NCBI GenBank assembly: GCA_007922195.1
Contig: ML681989.1
Location: forward strand, 44,436,994-44,500,993
DNA length: 64,000 bases
Direction of reading: 5' to 3'
DNA from: Podocnemis expansa
Lineage: Eukaryota > Chordata > Testudines > Podocnemididae
In this document: piece after piece, positions 47,076-58,200 of the stretch
How positions within the stretch are numbered: position 1 is the stretch's first letter
Layout: each line of letters opens with the position of its first letter
The notes under the pieces: generated by a model
What the model saw: the letters and a program-made list of their open reading frames with translations, nothing else
Told to the model about the DNA's origin: nothing
Database searches by the model: none
Position numbers and translations under genes: made by a program

Positions 47076-47181
47076 GATGACAACTGCACCTCCTTTGTCA
47101 GCCTCCTTAATGATAATGTCAGAGTTGTTTTTGAGGCTGTGGATGGCATTGCGTTCTGCAGGGCTGAGGTTATAATGTAAA

Positions 47182-49775
47182 CTCTCAGCTCACTTTAGAG
47201 TGGGTCATATGAGGTGGGAGCATGCTGAATTACTCCTTGTTTATAAGAACGGCCACTCTGGGATCCTTGTGGCTGTAGGATAACCAGGAGATGGTGCTGA
47301 GGGTCTTGGGCTTCCCTCAGAGAGATTTGTAGATTACTGGGAACTCTCTAGAGTAGATCTTGATATTGCCATGGTCATCTGGTAGATAGGGCAACAACAG
47401 GATGATCACATCATGTAGTGATTAGGAAACACCAGTCAGAACAAGTGGTACCGGCAGTACTGGCTCCATATTTTCCTTCTGGTATACCAACAGAACTAAC
47501 TGGTGATTTTCTGGATGGTTTCTATTGCCCTGACTGACTTCCTATGGTAAAATACTGATCAAGATAATTCTTGGTTCCTTGCTGCTCATCAAGCCTAGTG
47601 TCTTACTTCAATCTCCTTGGTTCCATTTCAGGAGATAAACTGATGCAGATATATTGAGTCTTCACTGTTTCAGGCCCTTCTGCCTCTGTTCTTTCCCTGA
47701 GCAGCTCACTCCATTTTTAGCTAGTTTTGTTTCCCCTTTTTCAGGCGTCAGAGACCCCTGGCATGCATGCAAAACTTTGCACCCATTCCTTTTCTGAGTG
47801 GTATGCAGTGCTGCAGCTGCTTTTCTGGCTGGCACTGCCTCCCAGTGGAGCCTTCGGGCCACAACAGCTATGTGCATACCATGGCTCCTGTCCCCTTTTG
47901 GCCCCACCTCCCCCCCCCCAAGGAGCACAGCAATCAGGGAAAAGGAGTTGTGGCATGTGGGGCTCCTATCCCTTTCTGGCCCCATATCCGCTCTAAGGAG
48001 TGCAGCAATCAGGGAAAAAGAGCCATAGCACACGGGGCTCCTGTCCCCTATTGACACCACCCTTCTCTCCTCCACTGAGGTGTATGGTGAGTAGGAAAAA
48101 GGAGTCACAGTATGTGGAGCTCCTGTCCCCTGCTGACCCTGTGCCTCCCTCCCTCACTGTGGAGTGAGGCCAGTAAGGGAGAAGAGCCCTGCATGCAGAG
48201 GCGGGGCCAACAGGGAGAATGAGTACCTGTCCCCACCCCTGGCACCTGCTGGCCCCACCCACTACACCTGTTGAGGGTGCAGTAGGTGGTGCTGGCACTT
48301 GGGTCAGCAAAGATTGCCAACCCCTGCCCTATTGCAGCTTCATACCTGCCTCCAATTAAAAAAAACCTAGCAACTAATGGGGGCATGCTCCAGCTGTTTT
48401 CCTTTACACAGGAGAGGCTCCCCTCCCTCTTCTCTTTCTGCTAAGTACAGGGTTCATAAACCACATTAGAGGAAGAAATGGTAGGACTCTTGCAGCAGTG
48501 GTAGGGTGTCTTTAGTATGGGTGCCAGCCAGGGACCCTTGTATGACTATAAAGAGGGTCCCATTGTTGTGGTGTTCCCATGGAAAATGATCACATGCATC
48601 TTGTGCAAAGCATGTAAGTGGGCTGGTAAGGCTGTATCAGTTACCTGTCCAAGCCTCTGTGCCACTCCAAAGACAGCAATGGGCCTCTGTCCTCCAGCTG
48701 CTCTGAGTTTGATAATGGCTCTCTCAGAAATGGTGGCACTGCTGGTACCAAGATGCCCCTATCCAATATATAAAGAAGTGACTTCTTTTGTGACAGGAGC
48801 AGACGTTCATCCTTTGGAGTAGCAATATCCTTAAGAACTAGTGGACCTGACAGAAACAGAGACTGTGGGTAAGGAAGGAAGACTTCTTCTGGTGTCAGGA
48901 AAGTCTCTGCATGGCCTAGAATTTATGCAGTTCCTACCAAGACTCTGGAGGGACCAGTTTGACCATCCCAGTTCCTAGATTGTTGAAGCAGTAGATCTGG
49001 ACTTGCACTTGAGGCAAAATTGGTCACTTCATGTGTCCTGGATCTGCAGGCACTGCTAGCACTGATGGATCCCACTTCATCTTATCCTCTAGCCAGCACC
49101 AGTTCCACAAAACCCATGTGTATCATCTCATGTGACCTATCATGCCTCAGGGGAGGAATATGTCTTTTCTGAGGAGGCCACAGCATGAATCTGCTCTTCA
49201 GCCTATATCCTCTTCTGTCAGGAACTTGCAGAACCTGAGCTCATGGAACTCTCTGGTTCTGGGCAACATTTTCAGATGCTGCACATTACAGGAATATGTA
49301 CCTCTCCTGAACAATAGAGATACCGCTGATGCTCATCACTGAGGGAAAAAGATTGAGGCTGGAAGAGGCAGTTCTTGAAGCCCAGGACCTAGGGCATAGT
49401 CCTTGGATTAATGAAGGGCATTTCCCATCACTACAGCAGGAGGGGGTCTAAGTTAACTATATTACATTATAATCTACAAGCTATGAGTAACTATTTATAT
49501 GGGTTTTTACAACAACTTTTTGTAAGAAATGAGGAAGGAAGGAGGAATGGGGATTCCAACTTAGGCAATGTGATAGTAAGAGAGATCTGGAGCAGCATCA
49601 ACTCATATCACCTATATACTCTTGGGCAGGAATATGAATGGAGACACTGCCCATATGTGGGTCAACAGATACTGCTTGGAGAAAACTTCCAGACTCCGGC
49701 GCATGGCATGGATGTGTACCCACATGTGAACCATCACTTGAGGAACCACCTCCCTCTTTATCCCAGTTACTGAAC
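47182..49775 (-). pseudogene. DIRS-like retroelement: terminal repeat and gag remnants (5' part)
   Basis: Continues the element at 43975-45057 on the other side of the PLE. The right end (49540-49775, minus strand) has the layout of the reptile DIRS/LTR terminal sequence: 'ggtggttcctcaagtgatgg', 'gtctggaagttttctccaag', then 'gagtatataggtgatatgag'. Leftward, the minus strand shows broken gag-like peptides near 48540-48820. A GC-rich hAT interrupts it at 47742-48326. No intact frame remains; plus-strand frames here (for example 49411-49773) are antisense shadows. Confidence 0.55.
47742..48326 (-). mobile_element. GC-rich hAT element within DIRS remnant
   Basis: The right end GCAAAGATTGCCAACCCCTG, inverted, gives CAGGGGTTGGCAATCTTTGC, matching the left end of 34294-35169. 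The left end is more decayed (CAGGCGTCAGAGACCCC). The flanks cccttttt and ccctattg agree at 6 of 8. Interior frames of up to 148 codons are compositional. Confidence 0.65.
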
Positions 49776-50110
49776 CTGGTAAAATACCATTCTCCTCACA
49801 GACATGTTATTAGGCCTTATGAGTTGATATTTACAAAACATTGTGAGGTCCTTGAAGGGGAGATGTTATAAATATAACTATTACTCATTAGTCTGTATTA
49901 TTATAAATTTATATATCCAATTTCACTGTTCTGAGAAGAACATTTTCTAAACAGTATGTGTGCACAGCTTGTTTTTACTTAGCAAGGCATTGTAATATTT
50001 GCAAGGTAGAATTTCTCCTTCAATTTTGGTTTATTTATTTCCCTTTAAGCTAAAAAGTGTATTCAATGCCTTGGGAGAATTTTTCAGGAAATTGAAACAA
50101 CATTTTATAC
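49776..50110. other. Unannotated AT-rich sequence, probably intronic
   Basis: Nothing was recognised. If the exon call at 50111-50301 is right, this is the start of the next intron. Confidence 0.45.
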
Positions 50111-50301
50111 CTGTGGCTCATTCTGCAGAAACTCACAAACTACAAGTTTGCGGCAGTGTGTGAAATAGACCACATATGTAAAACCGCAGCTCTGGCATAG
50201 TTTAACAAAGTCATTTACAATGTGCAGTTGCCCAGTCCTTGTGAAGCAGTCATCCATTGTTGGTTTTGTTAAAGAAGTTCTTACAGACACGGTAAAATAG
50301 C
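50111..50301 (-). CDS. Probable coding exon of an unidentified gene (third in order)
   Basis: On the minus strand an open frame of about 63 codons ends at a consensus donor, CCACAG|GTATAA. The proposed acceptor is CATAAG before GCTATTTTACC. With that acceptor the exon begins with two bases (GC) that complete the single G left by the exon at 62386-62506 to give GGC, so the phases fit; the next AG downstream (50280-50281) would not fit. The peptide includes KPTMDDCFTRTGQLHIVND and KLCQSCGFTYVVYFTHCRKL, with four cysteines that could bind metal or form disulfides. No family was recognised. The acceptor tract is only moderately pyrimidine-rich. Exon status is an inference from frame, donor and phase. 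Confidence 0.55.
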
Positions 50302-50605
50302 CTTATGAAGGATTTCAGACACATCAGAACTATTTTCAGTCAGCTCTTTCAAGCACCTACATTGGTACTAGACAAAGAAAGTCAGTGAATGGCATGAGTC
50401 ACGTATCCCAAAGTTCTGACTTTTTATCTACCTGTTAGTGATGTAATTCTCCTCTGACCTTCTCTGAGATCTATATGTTTGAAGCGCATAAAGCCAGATG
50501 TATTTGGGAATTTCAGATGAAGAGACATGATGTCCTGAAAGAGCCCCATCTTTTATCATCTCTAAATTTTGAAGGAATGGTTGAGCAAAGGCAACCTGAT
50601 ATTGC
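50302..50605. other. Unannotated sequence, probably intronic
   Basis: Nothing was recognised. Confidence 0.45.
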
Positions 50606-50937
50606 ATAAAACAAGCAAGGAGTCCTGTGGCACTTAAAGACTAACATTTTTTTTTATCATATGAGCTTTCATGGGAGAAAATCCCACTTTGTCAGACCCT
50701 TTTAAGATGAGGAAATCTACAGCTTAGTTTGGGGGAATTTACAGCTGAGGTTGCTTTTACCCAGGCATTCCTTCAAAGTTCACAGCTGTAAGTTCCCCCA
50801 TCTTCAAAGCATCTGACGAAGTGGGATTTTCTCCCATGAAAGCTCATGTGATAAATAAATGTGTTAGTCTTTACGTGCCACAGAACTCCTTGCTTGTTTC
50901 ACTGAACTAGACTAACACAGCTGCCCCTTTGGAACCT
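50606..50937 (+). mobile_element. Penelope-like element with inverted 5' copy of its own tail
   Basis: The left arm, about 50606-50735, is an inverted PLE 3' end ('aagcaaggagtcctgtggca', then 'ggagaaaatcccactttgtc'). The right arm, about 50775-50937, is the same region in forward orientation ('gtgggattttctcccatgaa', then the full terminus 'agactaacacagctgcccct'). A 40-base spacer separates them. The 3' tails point outward. Confidence 0.88.
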
Positions 50938-51945
50938 GGCTAATAATATAACATCTCAGAAAGACAGTGAAACCAACTCCCAATGTGTCCCAAAAGCAGT
51001 AGCTGTTCTAACAACCATAATTAATTGAGCAAGTATAATAAAGTGTATACATTTTAATTTATATATACAATGCAGCATCAGCTCGGAAACACAATATACC
51101 AGCAACTTGCAAGACATTTACAAGTGGCACAGCCAGTGGCCATAAATTGAAGCTATTTCCAGATCCCTTCCAAAGACTTTCAAAGTCACAGATAAATGTC
51201 AATATCCTGTACAGTAACATCCTACACTGACACTTGGCACCAATTCTAATCAGATCACAGCAGTACCAAGGATGGCAGGACCCTATCACCGATAGCACTG
51301 TACGTTTCTGTTTGTAGGTTGCCAGTGGGTCCTCTTATTAAATTAAGCATATCTGTAATTCCACGGCAGCTGCAACAGAGTAGAGCAGTATCTAGAGTGG
51401 AAGGAGAGCATGCAGCTAGTAGTACAGCAAGTGATAGATAAAGAAAACTCAACCCCACTCAATATTATAGAATAGCACAAATGGATGACTGTCTGTGAAT
51501 GCACCACTCACCATTGGTCTGGTGTCCCCTTCTGCTCACTTGGGGGGTTGGCAGTAAAGGCTGATGTCCCCTTCTACAAATCTGCATGCTCTGTCTCTTG
51601 CTCTGTCTGGCCACTCCTCTCTTGCACCAGGAACCATATCATCCTCTTTCTGATTCACCTCTCAGGTGGGGTCACTCAGTGTTTCCTCCTTTCTGGGTTT
51701 ATCCAAAGCCTTTCTACGGAAACACTCTCATGCAGTCTTTTCATGGACAGCCTTCAGGTGCCACTTTTCACATGGCCAGGATGGGGGTCCAGATGCTCTC
51801 TCCTTGCTGGGTTTCAGTCCAAGTACTCTAACAGCTCAGCAGTTCTGGCCTCTGCCCTCTCTGTTCACACCCTGGACTGCTTGGTACACTTTCTGGTCTC
51901 TTTCCTTCTCTGGGAGTTCCAGCTTCAAATCATTTCCCTCCTCTT
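50938..51945. other. Unannotated sequence
   Basis: The 51480-51940 segment is pyrimidine-rich and might be an old LTR. No gene was recognised. A splice-acceptor-like tract near 51370-51440 is discussed among the rejected observations. Confidence 0.4.
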
Positions 51946-52860
51946 CATAGAATCATAGAAACAGGACCATGAGAGTTCATCAAATCCAGTCCCCTTCTCT
52001 CATGTAGGGACTAAGTACCATCTTAAACCATCTCTGCCAGGTGTTTGTCTAACCTGCTTTTAAAAACTTCCAATAATGGAGATTCCACAACCTCCCTGAG
52101 CAACTTAGTTCAGTGCTTAATCTTCCTGACAGTTGGGCCTCGTCTACACTGAGAGGGCTTTTTGGCAGCAGTTGACTTGCAGTTACACAAGGTACATAAA
52201 ATGCCTTGCACACCTGCCAGCGACCTCCTAAGCTTCCCGGACACATTGCTGAAAGCTGACCGCAAATGAATTGAGGTTGACTTTCAGTTGTGTCTCCTAG
52301 TTGGTAGGAATCCCAGCACTGACCTTCTGGAGCACAGCAGCAAGTACATATTCGCTGCAAACTGTGCCTGGAACATCGAGCTGACAGAGGTGATTTTGCT
52401 GCCGTCAGTGAAGACATACCCTTAGGAATTTTTTCCTAACGTCCAACCTAAACCTCTGTTGCTGCAATTTAAGTCCATTGCTTCTTGTCCTATTATTGGC
52501 AGTTAAGGAGATTAATTCTTCTCCTTCCTCCTTGTAACAACCTTTTAAGTACTTGAAAACTGTTATCATGTCCCCCCTCAGTCTCTTCTTTTCCAGACTA
52601 AACAAACCTAGTTGTTTCATTCTTCCCCTGTAAATCAAGTGTTCCAGACCTTTGAAAATTTTTGTTGCTCTTCTCTGGACTTTCTCCAATTTCTCCACAT
52701 CTTTCCTGAAATGAGGCACCCAGAACTGTATATAATACTCCAGTTGAGGCCTAATCAGCATGGAGTAGAGCAGAAGAATTATTTCTCATGTCCTACAATG
52801 CTCCTGTTAATACATCCCAGAATGGTGTGTGCTTTTTTTCCTCCCCTTCCTGGACTGCTG
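51946..52860 (-). mobile_element. CR1 LINE 3' fragment
   Basis: It begins 'catagaatcatagaaacagg', the inverse of a CR1 3' terminus, and runs through 'cctaacgtccaacctaaacc', 'tcatgtcccccctcagtctc', 'ttgctcttctctggactttc' and 'actccagttgaggcctaatc'. The minus-strand frame 52405-52761 is a residual reverse-transcriptase piece (YCIQFWVPH-type). A Harbinger-like MITE at 52136-52421 interrupts it. Confidence 0.9.
52136..52421. mobile_element. Harbinger-like MITE inserted in CR1
   Basis: It starts GGCCTCGTCTACACTG and ends CAGTGAAGACATACCC. CR1 text reads 'cttcctgacagtt' before it and 'ttaggaattttttcctaac' after it, so removing the element and one TTA restores the usual CR1 sequence. The interior includes 'gcagcagttgact'-like inverted words. 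Confidence 0.82.
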
Positions 52861-52884
52861 CCTACTTTTCAGCATCCTCTCTCA

Positions 52885-52975
52885 GCCACCCTCTCCATTA
52901 GTCTTTGAAAGTATCACAGAACTCCTTGTTTGTTTTGCTGAACTAGACTAGCATGGCTACCCTTTTGGAACCTTC
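52885..52975 (+). mobile_element. Penelope-like element tail fragment
   Basis: 'ccattagtctttgaaagtat', 'cacagaactccttgtttgtt' and 'actagactagcatggctacc' form the PLE 3' terminus, directly after the CR1 fragment. Confidence 0.82.
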
Positions 52976-54667
52976 TCTATTGTCAGCTACCTGGCTGTAA
53001 ACAGGCTCCAACCGTTCTGGCACAAAAAAAATCCGCTCCTCATTAGTATCTTGCTCCCTGGCTTCTCCTCCAGATGCAATCTGTAGAGAAAATTGACCTG
53101 ACTTGACCCTTACCAGCCCTGTGTAGGGTGGACACTTCATCACAGTGTCTCTATATTATTTCATTTTTTAAAGCTTTTTAAAATTATTTGGCTGTGAACC
53201 TCTATGCTGTTTTCCACATTAATGGTGTGTGGAAAGTAGGAGGGAGTATATCAGTAGAGTTTTTATAACAGGCATATCCTTTGTGTTAAATTGCAAAGGA
53301 ATTTTCTGCATTGTTTGTGATTTAGTTTGGTCATCTTGTGTTTGGTCTGACATGGGTATTTTCTTCTTGTCTGTACTCCCTTTATATAGAACCCCTGGGT
53401 TTTCCTAACCTCTTTGAAAATATACAGGTTCATTAGAAAATAAAACAAAAGTTTTGTGCCCTCTTTCTCACTTCAGGTTTTCTTTTGCTCCAGATTACTT
53501 CAAAGCAATTGTTCCCACTCAGGCAATAGACAGATTATAAAAACTGGAAATCTTGTAGTATTTCTACCTAGAAGTAGGGAATTGGCTTTTGACCTCAAGG
53601 AAATAAACATATTTCAATAAGCAGTTGTGTCAAGTCTATGTGGAATATAAACTGAGGAAAGTGTGAAACTGCAAGTCATAGCTTTTAATTAAAAAGTTCC
53701 CAGTGCTATTGACCCAACACTGGCAAGAAGCTGAAGTCTGTTGGACAGACCTTACAATACGAGAAAACAGATTTCAAATACAACACAAGGGAATCTACTT
53801 TTATGATTATGAAAAGAGAACTATAGAACTCCCCAGTGCTAGGTGAACTTTCTAGTTTCTGTCTGCACAAACAGGATCTGATTATTTCCTAGAATAAATA
53901 CATGGAACTGCTTGCACCAACTCTGTTCTTCCTAATGTTTCAGAAATTATCTGGGATCTACTTCCATTAAAATTGTAATTGGAAAAGATCCATGCCGATA
54001 CCCTTCACCTTCCATAAGAAAAAAATCATAGAAGAGACAGAAAAGACCTATTTGTTCAATTTCATTACCAAATGAAAAACTTACTAGAAATTAAAGTGAT
54101 GCCACATTTCATTTTAGGTAAGGGGCTAAGAAAGAGAAAATTATAATCAGACCCTAAGTGAAAAAACTGCCAAGGTAGAAAGTCATTAAAAATTAGCAGC
54201 TATTCTGTTAGTATTGGATTCATACAAAACGTACAAGTATGGAACAAATGTGGCCCTCGTCAGTAACATTCATTGTGGCATTATAAGAAGAATTCAAACA
54301 TAGATGGAGACTATTTCATTACAATAAGCACGGCAAGTAGAGGTACTCGTACAGAGGAAAAAAAACATGCATATTTGCTCTTAGAAGCCAGCTCTTTCAT
54401 ATTCAATACATTAGCGACACAATTCAAAAACAGTTTGTCCTTATGTGAAGATTATTCCCAGAATGCTGCCAAGGTCAGTGATTCCTTGAGTAAAGTGCCA
54501 GTTGGGTTAGGCTTTAAATTGTAAAGCCAATTTTCTTTTTTTTTAAATTCAAGAATCATTTACTCATTGCTGAAGATTATTTCATTTTTGGCTTTTACTC
54601 CTAGTTTTACAGAAAAAAAAAGTAAAAATAAAGTATTAGCTAACTAGAATACTAATGCTAGGTTCTG
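52976..54667. other. Unannotated AT-rich sequence
   Basis: No gene or repeat was recognised. The open frame at 54273-54524 has no supporting signal. Confidence 0.45.
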
Positions 54668-55467
54668 TGAAACAAGCGAGGAGTCCAGTGGGCACTTAAA
54701 AGACTAACACATTTATTTACTGCATGAACTTTTGTAAGAGAAAATCTCACTTGAGAATAAATGGGCACAAAACTAACATGAGAAATCACAACATTCAGAA
54801 ATCAGTAGCTGAGCTCCTCAATCTTCTTAATCACTCTGTTGATGATTTGTTAATAGCTGTGCTTAAGCAAATGGGTAACATGTCAAGACTTCAAAGAGAA
54901 ACTGCAGAATTGGAACTGATATACAAATTTGACTGTGTGAAAGCAGGATTAAATCATGACCCCTGCTCCAAGTTGTGTGCGTGTGCGCACGCACACAGGT
55001 CCTGAAACCTGTGCACACAACAAAATAAAGTACGCACAAAAAAATTCAATAGTGCTAATATTGGTGCTCACAAACAAATGTTCTTCTGCACACAAAGAAA
55101 TTGTTTGCGCACAAACTCTACGAGTAATTAGAGGGAACACTGATCATGACTATGGATTCTTTTCCCATTACAACAGGTGATTTGACCTCACCTTCCATTA
55201 TGAGCTGTATCCCACTGCTTGAATCTTAAGAACTCCTTTCATGTGCTGTCCCAGTGTGACCTGATCCCATGACTTACACTTCCCTGCATTTATCTTCCTC
55301 CTATGCTGCGAGTTCCCCCATCTTCAAAGTGTCTGATGAAGTAGGATTTTCTCCCATGAACACTCATATGATAAAAAAAAAATAAATTGGTAGTCTTTAA
55401 GTGCCACAGGACATCTTGCTTGTTTTGCTGAACTAGACTAACATGGCTACCCCTTTGGAATGTGTCA
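54668..55467 (+). mobile_element. Penelope-like element with inverted 5' tail, containing a hAT
   Basis: The first ~90 bases (54668-54757) are an inverted PLE 3' end ('aagcgaggagtccagtgggc'). The forward body follows: decayed GIY-YIG C-terminal coding with the intact run SRLQRETAELELIYKFDC, then the 3' UTR and tail 'agtctttaagtgccacagga' ending 'agactaacatggctacccct'. A 182-bp hAT is inserted at 54961-55142 and the PLE text resumes after it. Confidence 0.88.
54961..55142 (-). mobile_element. hAT MITE inserted in Penelope-like element
   Basis: The right end TTAGAGGGAACACTG is the inverse of the CAATGTTGCCTCTAA end seen at 34059. A perfect 8-bp duplication, atcatgac, lies at 54953-54960 and 55143-55150. 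It contains 'gtgcgtgtgcgcacgcacac' and 'gtttgcgcacaaac'. Confidence 0.9.
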
Positions 55468-57879
55468 AAATGCTAGGTTCTGACTATCTTCTAACTTTTA
55501 ACTGCATAAAGGCAAACTGCTCAGCTTCAAGCAGACTCTAAACAGACATTTTAAATTGTTATTTTACTGTTCTCATTTTAATTGTACCTCCAATTTATTT
55601 TTTTTTTGCAGTTAACCTCTCTTCAATGCCCTCTCCTCCCTCAAGACTCCTCAACAATATAAAACTGGTGAAATATGTATTTAAAAGAAAGACATCGAAA
55701 TGAAAACCTAATAATGAAAGTATGTCTTTTGAAATAGTACTGTTGCTATAGCAATTTTCAAACTGAGTATTTTTGTCAGAAAGCTCCCCTTTTTGAAGGA
55801 GCCTGACTTTTTACACACCTTAATATTTGTATGCTCAATTACCCTTTTGAAACAGTATATGAAGAGTTTAGTTCTGCCTCTGTGACTCCTGGGCACTTCT
55901 CTGACAAGATGTTTCTTAACATCTAGTTCAGTATTCTCAGATGATCAATTTAAACCAGGTTCAGTTATTTTCCCACATAGAAATCAGTCAATATTATCCT
56001 GACAAGTTTCAAAAGATTAGCAAAGGTTAGCAAATCTTCCATATGGAACACAGCATGAATGATGCAAATAAAATAGATTTTTAAGAAAGAAAATAGAAAT
56101 GAATGCATATATGTTGTAATAACTTTAGCAGCTGACAAGACTGTGCTACCATGTATGCTTATTTTAGGACAGTAAACTATATATTTTCGACTGTTATTTT
56201 ATTTCATTTTGAAGTTTTTAAAGATGACTAATTATTATTAATTGTTTGAATATATACTACAGTGCTGTTAATCCCAGAGGCCTCATTTCATTGAAATGTA
56301 GCTATAATAAGTAATTCAGTGCTAAATTAATGTCCACTTATTGTAGTATTATTAGGTTTTGATAATATGGTTGTAACATTTACACTTTACAATGAGTGCC
56401 AAATTACTACTAATTCAGTCTTATTCAGTATAATCATATCTGAGGAAGAACTAGTTTGCCATTAATGTGGATGTAAACATGTAATTCTGTTGTAATCTAG
56501 TACTGGTTAACATCCATCTACTAAGCATGAAGACATAGTGTGGCCTTGGTGAATGCAACACTAAATACGCTGCATCATTTTGTTAAGTGATGGAAATATG
56601 CACTGATCCTTGGGAGAAAAATGACAAAATGCTCGAGGGAGTTAGCTGTCTTTCCCAGTAATAAGACTGAGATACACTCAAAGAAAATTTGATCAAACAT
56701 ATACAACAGGTATAATTTTAGATACCACTTCTGCATTGGGATCTGCTGGTATGGCCCTATGCCAAAGAGGAATCCCACTGAAGTCAAGCAATCTGTGAAG
56801 CACGGAAAATCCACCACACAGGTCCATGCTAGCACAGCTTGATGCAAGATCAGGGCCTCAGGCAATACTCTGCATCAGTTTTCATGTAGGGGATGGGTTA
56901 AGCAGGGGAAGAGGAGACCTGTTTCTCACAGTTAAATCTCATGGTTTCTTAACTTATCTAAAAACTAAAGAAGTGCCGTAATTACCATTAAAAGGCACAT
57001 ATGTTAAGTGCTAAAAGAACAGCCATTTAAGTCATTTAACTTTGCAATATGATTAAGCATTACATGTAGCACTCAGAGTATGAGCATATGATTGCTAAAA
57101 TATATTGATTTAGAGCAATGACTTTCATCTCTCCAGATTTTAAATTCAGAAATCAGCTAAGTAACTATATACATTCCCAGGGGACATTTTCCCCCACAGC
57201 TATAGGATTCAGCCAACATACTGGTAACTGAAAAATAAAATGGAAAAAAAAAACTAGGTAATCATTTTTTATATTTTGAATCATCTGGATCTTTACCGTA
57301 CATTTGAAAACAAGTATTTATGTTCCAGACTGAATTAGTTCAGTGCTAGTCTTACTGTGCAATATCTCATCAACGTAATTTCTATTAATTCAGTGACAAC
57401 TCACATCTTAAATATTGCAGTGTTAATAGCTACTGATACAACTAGACATTGATGTTCATCTTAATTCATCTTTCGCATAGCATTTTTTAAGTTTAAAATA
57501 TGCTCAGAATGGCAAGAGGTGCATTGATATTGTAGTGAGGAGGCATCAGTAATAAGTCTGGATAAAAATACCACCTCTCTCTCCCATTTTTATTGTGGCA
57601 AATGCAGGTAAGGAAATTTTACTTCTACTTTCCAGACAACAGGACACTAGAAGCGGAATACTTTGCACAGAAAACACTCCCTTTCTGCTCACCTACACAC
57701 AGAACTGCTTCCTATGTTAGATGGAGGGAACCCTTACTATTCAGATGTGTCTTAAACGAGGCCCCCAAATGACTGCTTTATAGCTTCTGCCTTACCTGAG
57801 CTCCCATCTTCCTGGCCAATAGAATTAATGCAAGCCTGTGATGCATAGACAGGGACATTTTGAGAAAGAGTAGAGAGTT
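55468..57879. other. Unannotated AT-rich sequence
   Basis: No gene was recognised. On the minus strand, 56740-56870 resembles an old interspersed motif ('gacttcagtgggattcctct'). Confidence 0.45.
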
Positions 57880-58192
57880 TATTTTATCCCTCTATTTGAC
57901 ACAGGTGCAACCACTACTGGGACACTGTGTCCATTTCTGGTACTCACAATTCAAGAAGGATGTTGATAGATTGGAGAGGGTTCAAAGAAGAGCCCAGAAA
58001 ATGATTTAAGAATTAGAAAACATGCCTCACAGTGATAGGTTTAAGGAGCTCAATCTATTTAGCTTAACAAACAGAAGGCTAAGGAGTGACTTAGTCACAT
58101 TCAGTAAGTATTTAAAGGGGGGACAAATATTTAGCAATGGATTCCTCAGTTTCTGAGCTCCAAATATATGTCACTCAACTTAAAATCTTGGG
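57880..58192 (+). mobile_element. CR1 LINE fragment
   Basis: 'ggtgcaaccactactgggac', 'gatagattggagagggttca', 'agaagagcccagaaaatgat' and 'tttagcttaacaaacagaag' are CR1 3'-region phrases. It is ended by a hAT insertion at 58201. Confidence 0.78.
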
Positions 58193-58200
58193 GTTGAAAG

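Larger units (their letters stand above)
45058..47181 (-). mobile_element. Nearly intact Penelope-like retroelement
   Basis: A 2.1-kb PLE inserted in the DIRS remnant. From the right on the minus strand it has a truncated 5' end beginning within the coding region, the reverse transcriptase, a Cys-rich linker, a GIY-YIG endonuclease, then a 3' UTR of about 255 bases ending 'agactaacacggctatccct'. The tail is the source of the short PLE fragments elsewhere in the window. By eye it differs from the copy at the right edge by about six substitutions and one deletion over about 310 bases, so both are young. Confidence 0.93.

Noticed and set aside
51255..51458. Minus-strand peptide CRGITDMLNLIRGPTGNLQT after a strong pyrimidine tract and CAG
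   Set aside because: It looks like an exon start, but the only open frame needs two incoming bases while the preceding probable exon supplies one, and no convincing donor follows. Kept only as a weak candidate.
56575..56865. 96-codon minus-strand frame
   Set aside because: Its start coincides with an old interspersed motif (gacttcagtgggattcc); no splice sites fit.
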